Assembly (NCBI GenBank): GCA_963715445.1
Contig: OY970240.1
Span: forward strand, 868,001-932,000
Origin: JAAYBF01 sp963715445
GTDB lineage: Bacteria; Actinomycetota; Thermoleophilia; Solirubrobacterales; Thermoleophilaceae
Reading direction: 5' to 3'
Length of the DNA stretch: 64,000 nt
Part shown: positions 25,352 to 33,154 of the stretch, in pieces
Layout of the letters: each line of letters begins with the position of its first letter
Position numbering within the stretch: the first letter of the stretch is position 1
The notes under the pieces: model-generated
The model's database searches: none
Seen by the model: only the letters and a program-made list of their open reading frames with translations
What the model was told of the DNA's origin: nothing
Made by a program: the position numbers and the translations under genes

Positions 25352-26260
25352 CTAGGAGAGCGGCGACTCCGGGTCCTTGTAGGCGTCCTTCTCCCACGGT
25401 GGCTTGATCGCGGGGTCGAGGCGGCGGTAGCGGTGCCTGTCACGGCCGATCCGCTCCAGCGGCACCATCCTCAGCGCATCTGGAGTGGTCGTGCGCTCCC
25501 GCAGCTCACGGCCGGGCAGCGCGCGCCGGCCCCGCTCACGAGGCGTCGGCCCCACCACCGGCACGTGTCCCGCGTGGCTCCCCTTGGACACCCGCGTCCA
25601 CCCCGTGTGACCCTTTCCCCACCGCCCACGGCAGGTGATGTACTTGCACGACTGCCAGTGCCCGTGCGACGTGGTGCGCGAGGCGACCCGCCCGTTCGCC
25701 GAGATCCGCACCTGGTACCCCTCCCAGTCGTCGAGGTGGAACGGGTTCTTGCCGATCCGGTCGAGCGCCTTCGCAACCGGTGCGAGCTTCGTCAGGCGGT
25801 CCGAGGGCCCCAGCTTCGTGTCGCTGTCGGGGTAGTAGAGCCAGTACTGGAGGTAGGTGCGCCCTCCGCGCCGGACCACGCGGGTGAACGCCGTGGCCGG
25901 CTCGCCGCTGTGCGAGCGGTGCGAGTCCAGGTCGCGATCGTCCGGGGCGTCGGCGCAGCCGCGGGCGCGGCAGCTGCGCCAGTCGACCGGGAGCTGCGCC
26001 TCTCCAGGCTCGTAGACCAGGCCGGGCGCGAAGCGCCGCAGCGCGGCCGCGTCGCGCTCGCCGTAGGCCGTGCGAAGCGCGGCGTCACCGTCCCCGCAGC
26101 CGCCCTTGGCCGCGCAGGCGATGCGGTGGGCCATCAGCCCGCCGAGCGAGCGGCCGTCCACCGCCGGCACGGCCGCCGCCAGGCCACCGAGCACGAGCGA
26201 GCACATGAGGACGAGCACCGTCCACTCGATCGTCGCCTGACCGGACTCGCCGCGGAGCAC
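25352..26260 (-). CDS. Prepilin-like secreted protein, unknown function
   Basis: A 302-residue protein. Its N-terminus RGESGQATIEWTVLVLMCSL strongly resembles TadE/Flp prepilins: a short basic leader, a glycine, a glutamate five residues later, then a long hydrophobic helix. The rest is a soluble domain with YLQYWLYYPDSDT, FHLDDWEGYQVRI and TTSHGHWQSC; this W-Y-Y-P, H-x2-D-W-E, S-H-G-H spacing recalls Vps62-type secreted domains, although I am not certain. Several cysteine pairs suggest disulfides outside the cell. No tad assembly genes are in the window. The gene faces the sdh operon. Confidence 0.65.
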   Translation of the reverse strand: MLRGESGQATIEWTVLVLMCSLVLGGLAAAVPAVDGRSLGGLMAHRIACAAKGGCGDGDAALRTAYGERDAAALRRFAPGLVYEPGEAQLPVDWRSCRARGCADAPDDRDLDSHRSHSGEPATAFTRVVRRGGRTYLQYWLYYPDSDTKLGPSDRLTKLAPVAKALDRIGKNPFHLDDWEGYQVRISANGRVASRTTSHGHWQSCKYITCRGRWGKGHTGWTRVSKGSHAGHVPVVGPTPRERGRRALPGRELRERTTTPDALRMVPLERIGRDRHRYRRLDPAIKPPWEKDAYKDPESPLS

Positions 26261-26374
26261 TCGCCCAGCCTGGCTCGCGGGGGCGCACTCGTGGGCGCCC
26301 GCGTGTGACGTTTCGGCGCCGAGCCGCAGCGTTGCAGAGGGCGGCGGCTAGGACAAGGCGCCGCTGGCGCGGAG

Positions 26375-27379
26375 CTAGCCGCGGGCGATCAGGAGCTCGG
26401 CGAGCTGGACGGCGTTGAGCGCCGCGCCCTTGCGCAGGTTGTCGCCCACGACCCAGAGGTTGAGGCAGCGCTCGTGCGAGGGGTCGCGGCGGATGCGCCC
26501 GACGAGGACCGCATCCCCTCCGGCCGCGTCGATGGCCAGCGGGTAGAGGCCGTTGGCCGGGTCATCGATGACCGCTATGCCGGGCGCGGAGGCGAGCAGC
26601 GCACGGCAGTCCTCCGGCGAGAGCGGGTCGCGGGTCTGGACGTTGACCGACTCGGAGTGGCCCGTGTACACCGGGACGCGCGCGCAGGTGGCGGAGATCC
26701 CTATGTCGCTGGTGCCGAGGATCTTCTGCGTCTCGGCCATCATCTTGCGCTCTTCGGTCGTGTAGTCGTCGCCGTCCTTGAAGCTCTCCACCTGGGGCAC
26801 CACGTTGAAGGCGATCTGGTGCGGGTAGATCTGGGCCGCCGGCACCTCGTCCGCCTCGAGCACGGCGCGCGCCTGGCTGTGGAGCTCCTCCACGGCGCGC
26901 TGCCCGGTGCCGGACACCGACTGGTAGGTGGACACCACGATCCGCTCGATGCCCACGCTGTCGAGGATCGGCTTGAGCGCCACCACCATCTGCATCGTCG
27001 AGCAGTTGGGGTTGGCCACGATGCCCTTGTGCGCGTCGAGCGCCTCCGGGTTCACCTCGGCCACCACGAGCGGGACGTCGTCCTTCATCCTCCAGTACGA
27101 GGAGTTGTCCACCACCACGGCGCCGGCGGCGGCAAAGCGCGGGCCCCACTCCTCGCTGACTCCGGAGCCGGCGGAGAAGAGCGCCAGATCGAACCCCTGA
27201 ATCGCATCCTCGGAGAGCGCGACCACGGTCAGGTCCCGGTCGCCCCAGTCGATCCTGCGGCCCGCCGAGCGCGCGGATGCGAACGGCACGACCTCGTCGG
27301 CCGGGAAGGACCGCTCGCGCATGATGCCGAGCATCGTCGATCCCACGGCGCCGGTGGCGCCAACGACGGCTACGCGCAT
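26375..27379 (-). CDS. asd: Aspartate-semialdehyde dehydrogenase
   Basis: A 334-residue enzyme reducing L-aspartyl-4-phosphate to aspartate semialdehyde, for lysine, diaminopimelate, threonine and methionine synthesis. The NADP fold is VAVVGATGAVGSTMLGIM, the catalytic cysteine is C126 in NPNCSTMQ, the substrate-binding segment is STYQSVSGTGQ, and the general-base histidine lies in VPVYTGHSESV. It lies two bases downstream of lysC on the same strand, the classical aspartate-pathway operon. Confidence 0.96.
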   Translation of the reverse strand: MRVAVVGATGAVGSTMLGIMRERSFPADEVVPFASARSAGRRIDWGDRDLTVVALSEDAIQGFDLALFSAGSGVSEEWGPRFAAAGAVVVDNSSYWRMKDDVPLVVAEVNPEALDAHKGIVANPNCSTMQMVVALKPILDSVGIERIVVSTYQSVSGTGQRAVEELHSQARAVLEADEVPAAQIYPHQIAFNVVPQVESFKDGDDYTTEERKMMAETQKILGTSDIGISATCARVPVYTGHSESVNVQTRDPLSPEDCRALLASAPGIAVIDDPANGLYPLAIDAAGGDAVLVGRIRRDPSHERCLNLWVVGDNLRKGAALNAVQLAELLIARG

Positions 27380-27381
27380 CG

Positions 27382-28689
27382 TCAGGACTCCTCGCGGGGC
27401 CGGTCGGACGCCACGGACAGGTGATCGTCCTCGGGCAGCACGTCCTCCACGCCGAGCTCGAACGCGTCATGGAGGCGACGCACCGCATCGGCGACGTGCT
27501 CCTCGCGGATGACGCAGGAGATCTTGATCGGCGACGTGGAGATCATCTCGATGTTCACCCCTGCGTCGCCGAGCACGCTGAAGGTCTTCGCCGCCACGCC
27601 GGGGTGGCTCTTCATTCCGGCGCCGACTATCGAGACCTTCCCCATCGCGCTGTCGCTGGCGATCGAGGCTATGCCGAGCTCCTCGCGGATCTCCTCGAGG
27701 GCGCCGATCGCCACCGTGAGATCCGCTCGGGGAACGGTGAACGAGAGGTCGGCCATGCTTCCCTCGGACTCCGGCTCGTTCTGGATGATCATGTCCACGT
27801 TGACGTTCGCGTCGGCGAGCGCGGTCAGGACGCGCCCGGCGATGCCGGGCCTGTCCGGCAGGCCGGTGAGGGTGACCCGCGCCTCGTCCGTCGAGTGGGT
27901 CACGGCTGTTACAAGGGGACGTTCCATGGTGTCGTGCTCGCTGACCACGAAGGTACCGGGTCCGTCCTCGAAGCTCGAACGGCAGTGGATCGGGATGCTG
28001 TGGTTGCGCGCGTACTCGACCGATCGCAGCTGCAGGACGCCCGCGCCGGAGGAGGCCATCTCGAGCATCTCCTCGAACGACACGACCGGCAGCTTGCGCG
28101 CGTCGGGCACGATCCGCGGGTCCGCGCTGAAGACGCCCGGGACGTCGGTGTAGATCTCGCAGATGTCGGCACCGAGCGCCGCGGCCAGCGCGACGGCCGT
28201 GGTGTCCGAGCCGCCGCGACCGAGCGTCGTGACGTCGGAGGTGTTCGTGGAGACGCCCTGGAAGCCGGCCACCAGCACGACCTTGCCACCGTCGAGAGCG
28301 GCGAGGATGCGGTCGGCCTTGACGTCGAGGATGCGCGCCTTGGTGTGCGAGGCGTCGGTGACGATGCCCGCCTGGGAGCCCGTCAGGGAGATCGCCTCCC
28401 GACCGAGGTCGTTGATCGCCATCGCCGCCAGCGCACAGGAGATCCGCTCGCCAGTGGAGAGCAGCATGTCCATCTCGCGCGGGTGGGGCTGCTCGGAGAC
28501 CTCATGGGCCATTGCGAGCAGGTCGTCGGTCGTCTTGCCGCGCGCCGAGAGCACCGCGACCACGCGCGCGCCGTCCTCGGCCGCACGGACGATCCGCCGT
28601 GCCGCGCGCTGGATGCGCTCGGCGTCGGCCACGGAGGTGCCGCCGAACTTCATCACCACGGTCTGATTTGACGAGTCAGCGCCGGTCAT
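27382..28689 (-). CDS. lysC: Aspartate kinase with two ACT domains
   Basis: A 435-residue aspartokinase, the first enzyme of the aspartate pathway. The kinase core has VVMKFGGTSVAD, STGERISCALAA, TLGRGGSDTTAVALAAALGA and EIYTDVPGVFSADPR. Two ACT domains follow (VTLTGLPDRPGIAGRVLTAL and VSIVGAGMKSHPGVAAKTF), indicating feedback control by lysine and/or threonine. The spacing TGLPDRPG-to-IISTSPIKISC-type region is that of the alpha/beta-type enzyme; internal translation of a beta subunit is possible but not evident. asd follows immediately. Confidence 0.95.
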   Translation of the reverse strand: MTGADSSNQTVVMKFGGTSVADAERIQRAARRIVRAAEDGARVVAVLSARGKTTDDLLAMAHEVSEQPHPREMDMLLSTGERISCALAAMAINDLGREAISLTGSQAGIVTDASHTKARILDVKADRILAALDGGKVVLVAGFQGVSTNTSDVTTLGRGGSDTTAVALAAALGADICEIYTDVPGVFSADPRIVPDARKLPVVSFEEMLEMASSGAGVLQLRSVEYARNHSIPIHCRSSFEDGPGTFVVSEHDTMERPLVTAVTHSTDEARVTLTGLPDRPGIAGRVLTALADANVNVDMIIQNEPESEGSMADLSFTVPRADLTVAIGALEEIREELGIASIASDSAMGKVSIVGAGMKSHPGVAAKTFSVLGDAGVNIEMISTSPIKISCVIREEHVADAVRRLHDAFELGVEDVLPEDDHLSVASDRPREES

Positions 28690-28727
28690 GGCCGCCGGAG
28701 GTTAGCGTTCGCCCCTTGCGCGATCTG

Positions 28728-29981
28728 ATGCGGAACCCCACCCGGCGCGCGTCCGCAGCGATCGCGATGTGCGCCGCGGTCGCCGTGACGGCCGCCGGAG
28801 GGCTCGCTCTGAGCTCGTGCGGCGACGAGGAGGGCGCCGGGACTGCCCCGCAGGAGCAGCCGGCGGCGGAGCGCGACGGCGAGGCTTCCGGCAGCGAGAC
28901 CTCCTTCCTCGCGCGGATGATCCCGCGGCGGCCCGAGCAGCCGACGCAGGAGGCCGGCGGGGTGCCCGCCCAGGTGGCGAACCTGGTTCGCGGCCTGCCC
29001 CTGGATCGCAAGGTCGCCCAGCTGCTCCTGCTCGGGTTCAGCGGCCAGGACCTCACCGCCGAGGTGTTCACCGAGCTGCGCCGGCTCGATCTCGGCGGCC
29101 TGGTGGTGAACGCCGCCAACTACACGGACCCGGACCAGCTGGCGAGCCTGGCGGGAGAGGCTCTGGTGATCGCCGAGCAGGAGGGGCACGTCGCGCCCTG
29201 GGTGATGGCTCCGCAGGAGGGCGGCGAGTTCAACGCGCTCGCAGGCCTCCCGCCGGCGACGGCTCCCGCGGACCTGCGCTCCGACAAGGAGGCGGCCGAG
29301 GAGGCCGAGGAGGCGGCGGCCACGCTGCGGCCACTCGGCATCACGGGCGTGCTCGCACCGGTGCTGGACATGGGCCCCCCGAGCGGAGCGGCGGTTGGCC
29401 GGCGGGCCTACTCGGACGAGCCGCGGCACGTGGTGGGCTATGCCAGGGCGACGATCGGCGCATACCGCGCGGAGCGGGTGCTCAGCGCGCCCGGGCACTT
29501 CCCGGGGCTCGGCTCGGGCTCGGAGGACACCCGGCAGGGCCCCTCGAACGTGGGCCTCGACCTCGATCAGCTGCGCCAGCGCGACCTGCTGCCCTTCAGG
29601 GCCGCGATCGACGCCGGCGTGCCGGCGATCGTGGTGAGCAACGGGCTTTACGTCACGGACGACTTCGTGACCCCCGCGACCCTCTCGAAGAAGATCACCA
29701 CCGACCTCCTGCGTGGGGAGCTCGGCTTCCGCGGGATCTCGATCACCGACGATCTCGCCGACCCTCCGGTCACGGCCCTCACCTCGATCCCGAAAGCGGC
29801 CGTCCAGGCGGTCAACGCGGGCGCCGACATGCTCTACATCTCCGGATCGCCGGACGACCAGAAGGCCGCCTACGCCGCGGTCCTGAGTGCCGTCCGCGCG
29901 GGAAAGATCTCGAGCGCCAGGATCGACGAAGCCGTCGGGCGGATCCTCTCGGTGAAGCGGGACTACGGAATCATCGGCTGA
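28728..29981 (+). CDS. GH3-fold (NagZ-like) lipoprotein with altered active-site motifs
   Basis: A 417-residue exported lipoprotein: lipobox LSSC with the lipidated cysteine at residue 31, then a charged linker. From about residue 80 it has the family 3 glycoside hydrolase barrel (VAQLLLLGFSGQDL, LGITGVLAPVLDM). The NagZ signature K-H-F-P-G-x-G is here PGHFPGLGSGSEDT, so the sugar-binding lysine is replaced and the D-S-H catalytic dyad loop reads EDTRQGP, without the histidine. The nucleophile aspartate appears kept in SITDDLAD. It may be a weak hydrolase or a binding protein. ATG 28728 is used; TTG 28716 is possible. It is divergent from lysC. Confidence 0.78.
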   Translation: MRNPTRRASAAIAMCAAVAVTAAGGLALSSCGDEEGAGTAPQEQPAAERDGEASGSETSFLARMIPRRPEQPTQEAGGVPAQVANLVRGLPLDRKVAQLLLLGFSGQDLTAEVFTELRRLDLGGLVVNAANYTDPDQLASLAGEALVIAEQEGHVAPWVMAPQEGGEFNALAGLPPATAPADLRSDKEAAEEAEEAAATLRPLGITGVLAPVLDMGPPSGAAVGRRAYSDEPRHVVGYARATIGAYRAERVLSAPGHFPGLGSGSEDTRQGPSNVGLDLDQLRQRDLLPFRAAIDAGVPAIVVSNGLYVTDDFVTPATLSKKITTDLLRGELGFRGISITDDLADPPVTALTSIPKAAVQAVNAGADMLYISGSPDDQKAAYAAVLSAVRAGKISSARIDEAVGRILSVKRDYGIIG

Positions 29982-30039
29982 GCCTGCCGGGAATCGCCTG
30001 TGCCTCAGCCAGCTCGGTCCGGTCCGGCGTGGTGAGCCT

Positions 30040-30639
30040 TCAGAGCTCGCGGCGGGCGCGCATCGCGCGGCCGAGCGTGATCTCGTCGGCGTACTCGAGG
30101 TCGGAACCCACCGGCAGGCCGCTTGCGAGCCTCGTGACGGTCACCGTCGGAGCCCGCTCGCGAAGCGTGTCGGCGATGTAAAGCGCCGTGGCCTCACCGG
30201 TGGTCGTCGCGTTGGTGGCCACCACCACCTCGCGCATCCCGTTCGCCGAAGCCCGCTCGAACAGCTCGTTGAGGTGCAGGTCCTCGGGATCGATGCCGTC
30301 GATCGGCGAGAGCGCGCCGCCGAGCACGTGATAGCGGCCGTAGAACTCGTTGGTGCGCTCCATCGGGATCACGTCGCTCGGCTGCTCGACCACGCAGAGC
30401 AACTGCGGATCGCGGCGCTCGTCCTGACAGACCAGGCAGAGCGGATCGGTGGCCAGGTTGAAGCAGCGCTCGCACTCCCCGACCTTCTCCTTGACCTCCC
30501 GGATCGCGTCGGCGAGCGCCAGCGCCTCCTCGTCGGAGACCCGCAGCATGTGGAACGCCAGCCGCTGCGCGGTGCGCTGACCGATGCCGGGAAGCCGGGC
30601 CAGCTCGGTGATCAGGCTGTTGATCGGGGGCGCGAACAC
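30040..30639 (-). CDS. recR: Recombination mediator RecR
   Basis: A 199-residue RecR, which works with RecO and RecF to load RecA on gapped DNA. It shows the helix-hairpin-helix LARLPGIGQRTAQRLAFHML, the four-cysteine zinc motif CERCFNLATDPLCLVC, and the Toprim segment LLCVVEQPSDV and GALSPIDGIDPEDLH. GTG 30639 is the start. In many bacteria recR directly follows dnaX and ybaB; here a plus-strand NHL-repeat gene lies between ybaB and recR. Confidence 0.95.
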   Translation of the reverse strand: MFAPPINSLITELARLPGIGQRTAQRLAFHMLRVSDEEALALADAIREVKEKVGECERCFNLATDPLCLVCQDERRDPQLLCVVEQPSDVIPMERTNEFYGRYHVLGGALSPIDGIDPEDLHLNELFERASANGMREVVVATNATTTGEATALYIADTLRERAPTVTVTRLASGLPVGSDLEYADEITLGRAMRARREL

Positions 30640-30789
30640 AGCCTTTGAGAGTACCTTCGGGCACGGCCGTTCTGACGGCCGCGCGCGCCGACGGTGTGGA
30701 CCGAGATCACCGTTCTCTCCACTGGGCGCGCGTCGTGGGGACCACGGCCTATTGACACGAGGCGCGCGAGACAGTCAGAATGCCGCACC

Positions 30790-32829
30790 GTGCGCCGTCG
30801 GCTCACCATCGCTCTGCCGATCGCGCTCGTCGCGGCGCTCTGCTGTGCGCAACCTGCGTCGGCCGCTTTTGGCTTCGTCACCAAGTGGGGCTCGAACGGC
30901 ACCGGCAACGGGCAGTTCAAGTCTCCCGACGACGTCGCCACGGACCAGCTCGGCAACGTCTACACGATCGAGCTCAGCGGCAACCGGGTGCAGAAGTTCG
31001 CCACCAACGGCGCCTTCATCTGGAAGTCCGGGGCGACGGGGTCCGGCAACGGGCAGTTCAGCACCCCCGCCGAGGTCGCCACCGACAGCAACGGCCGCGT
31101 GTGGGTCGCCGAGCAGGGCAACAGCCGCGCACAGGCGCTGAGCCAGGGGAACGGCAGCTACGTGACATCGTGGGCCGCTGGGTCGAGCCCGTCGGGCATC
31201 GCCGTGGACACCGCGAGCAACGTGATCGTCGCCAACGCATTCGGCACAGTGCGCAAGTACACGCCCGCCGGCGTCCAGATCGCTACCTACGGCTCGGCTG
31301 GTGGCGGCCCCGACCAGTACAGCCTGCCGACCGGGGTGGCCACCGATTCCGCCAACAACGTCTACATCGTCGACCGCGGGCACAACCGGGTCCTGAAGTT
31401 CGGCCCCGGAGGCGGTCTCACGCCGATCGGGAAATTCGGCGCCAGCGGAACCTCCGACGGCAAGTTCCAGGATCCGACAGGCATCGCCGTAGCCCCCGGC
31501 GGAGCGATCTACGTGGCCGACCGCGGCAACAACCGGATCCAGATCTTCAACGCGAACGGCGCCTTCGTCGGCAAGTTCGGCAGCACCGGGACCGGCAACA
31601 GCCAGTTCAGCTCGCCCCAGGGAGTCGCCGTGGACCGCTCCTGCAACGTGTTCGTAGCCGACACCGGCAACAACCGGATCCAGAAGTTCGGCGACAGCAG
31701 CGGCAGCTGCACCGGCAGCACCCCGAACCTCGATCCCAAGCTGCTCGTCTGCGTGGGCCTCTGGACATCGAACTGCGCCGGGTTCCCGCCGCCCGACCCG
31801 GTCCTGACCTGCGTCTCGCTGTGGCAGGACTGCACCGGCTTCGGCGGCATGCCGCCCGGAAGCCCCGGGACGATCGACATGTCCGGGTTCCCGAGCTCGA
31901 TCCCGGCTCCGGTCACCTGCTCGAGCGGCGGCAGCGCATCCCAGGCCCTCGCACATGCCAGTCAGGACAACCGCGGCAACGGCTTCAACGTCCTCGACGA
32001 ACTGCCCTGCGCGATCCAGACCTACCTGGAGTCGGACGATCCGAACGCGGTCAAGCAGGCCAAGTCGCGTGTGGAGTACGAGCTCAACGCCCGGCACTTC
32101 AAGACGGAGGTCAGTGCCGCCCGCGTGAGGGTGGCCAATGGCTTGCGGGCCATCTGTCAGGTCAAGCAGTCCGACGACAAGCAGACCTGCGCGGTGAAGA
32201 ACGCGCTCGAGCTTCTGATCTTCGACAGCGTCGACGAGTTCTTCGACTATGCCGAGAAGCCGGGCCAGGGCGTGAAGGGCTTCGCGGTCAATCAGAGCAA
32301 GGTCGACGGTCTCTGCGCGAAGTTCGAGAAGCCTCCCCTCTGCAAGCAGGTGTTCACGGTGCTGGTGGGCGTGGTCAACGGCGAGCTGAACGCGCTCAAC
32401 GTCCGCAAGCACAAGCTGGGGCTGAACAAGGCGTTCGGCGCCCAGGGCTCGAGCCTCTCGATCGCCGGGAGCTCGATCGCCTACGCCGCCGCCAAGGGCA
32501 AGGGCAAGGGCGGCAAGAAGGGCAAGCGAAAGGCTTGGAAGCGGAAGGGCCGCATCGTCTTGGCCGCCGGCCTGGCGCAGATCGCTCAGGGCAAGCAGGG
32601 CCAACTGCGGCTGAAGATCCCGAAGGCGACCCGGAAGCTGCTGAAGAAGGCGAAGCGCAAGGGCGTGAAGAAGATCCGAGCGACGGCCGTCCTACGAGCC
32701 ACGATCGTCCCCGGCGTGACCTCCACCAAGCGCGTGAAGATCAAGATCCTGCTCGTCAAGCCGAAGAAGAAGCCCGCCAAGGGTCGCGGCGGCAAGCAGA
32801 AGCGCCGCCAGCAGTCCGGCAAGTCCTAG
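30790..32829 (+). CDS. Secreted NHL-repeat beta-propeller protein with basic C-terminus
   Basis: A 679-residue exported protein. A signal peptide (LTIALPIALVAALCCAQPASA) leads into about six NHL repeats, each like GNGQFKSPDDVATDQLGNVY then NRVQKF, forming a propeller (residues 30-310). A cysteine-containing linker follows (four CVxLW-like segments), then an all-helical domain with EDPNAVKQAKSRVEYELN-type heptads around residue 420, and finally a very lysine-rich tail (KGKGKGGKKGKRKAWKRKG). Function is probably extracellular binding. GTG 30790 is chosen because it starts the signal peptide; the frame stays open upstream. It lies between ybaB and recR on the opposite strand. Confidence 0.8.
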   Translation: MRRRLTIALPIALVAALCCAQPASAAFGFVTKWGSNGTGNGQFKSPDDVATDQLGNVYTIELSGNRVQKFATNGAFIWKSGATGSGNGQFSTPAEVATDSNGRVWVAEQGNSRAQALSQGNGSYVTSWAAGSSPSGIAVDTASNVIVANAFGTVRKYTPAGVQIATYGSAGGGPDQYSLPTGVATDSANNVYIVDRGHNRVLKFGPGGGLTPIGKFGASGTSDGKFQDPTGIAVAPGGAIYVADRGNNRIQIFNANGAFVGKFGSTGTGNSQFSSPQGVAVDRSCNVFVADTGNNRIQKFGDSSGSCTGSTPNLDPKLLVCVGLWTSNCAGFPPPDPVLTCVSLWQDCTGFGGMPPGSPGTIDMSGFPSSIPAPVTCSSGGSASQALAHASQDNRGNGFNVLDELPCAIQTYLESDDPNAVKQAKSRVEYELNARHFKTEVSAARVRVANGLRAICQVKQSDDKQTCAVKNALELLIFDSVDEFFDYAEKPGQGVKGFAVNQSKVDGLCAKFEKPPLCKQVFTVLVGVVNGELNALNVRKHKLGLNKAFGAQGSSLSIAGSSIAYAAAKGKGKGGKKGKRKAWKRKGRIVLAAGLAQIAQGKQGQLRLKIPKATRKLLKKAKRKGVKKIRATAVLRATIVPGVTSTKRVKIKILLVKPKKKPAKGRGGKQKRRQQSGKS

Positions 32830-33152
32830 AGGCCCGGCAGCCCCAGCCCGCCGAGGCCGCCGGTCACGGCGCCCATCTTCGTCGCGGCAAGCTCCTGGGC
32901 GGAGCGCAGGGCCTCGTTGGTCGCAGCCTGGACCATGTCCTGCAGCAGCTCGACGTCCTCTGGGTCCACGGCGTCCGGGGCGATGCGCAGCTCCAGAATC
33001 TCGAGCTCGCCGCTGACCTTGACGGTGACCATCCCGCCGCCGGCGCTGGCCTCGACGGTCTCCTGCTTGAGCTCCTCCTGCGCCTTGGCCATCTCGGCCT
33101 GCATCTGCTGGACCTGGCGCATCATCTGATTCATGTTGGGCTGCTTGGGCAC
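32826..33152 (-). CDS. ybaB: YbaB/EbfC-family nucleoid-associated protein
   Basis: A 108-residue DNA-binding protein. It starts MNQMMRQVQQMQAEMAKAQE (helical arm), then ETVEASAGGGMVTVKVSGELEI as the central sheet, then DVELLQDMVQAATNEALRSAQ, the complete YbaB pattern, and a Gly/Leu tail. It lies two bases downstream of dnaX on the same strand, the standard arrangement. Its TAG stop shares CTAG with the convergent NHL gene. Confidence 0.94.
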   Translation of the reverse strand: MPKQPNMNQMMRQVQQMQAEMAKAQEELKQETVEASAGGGMVTVKVSGELEILELRIAPDAVDPEDVELLQDMVQAATNEALRSAQELAATKMGAVTGGLGGLGLPGL

Positions 33153-33154
33153 GA

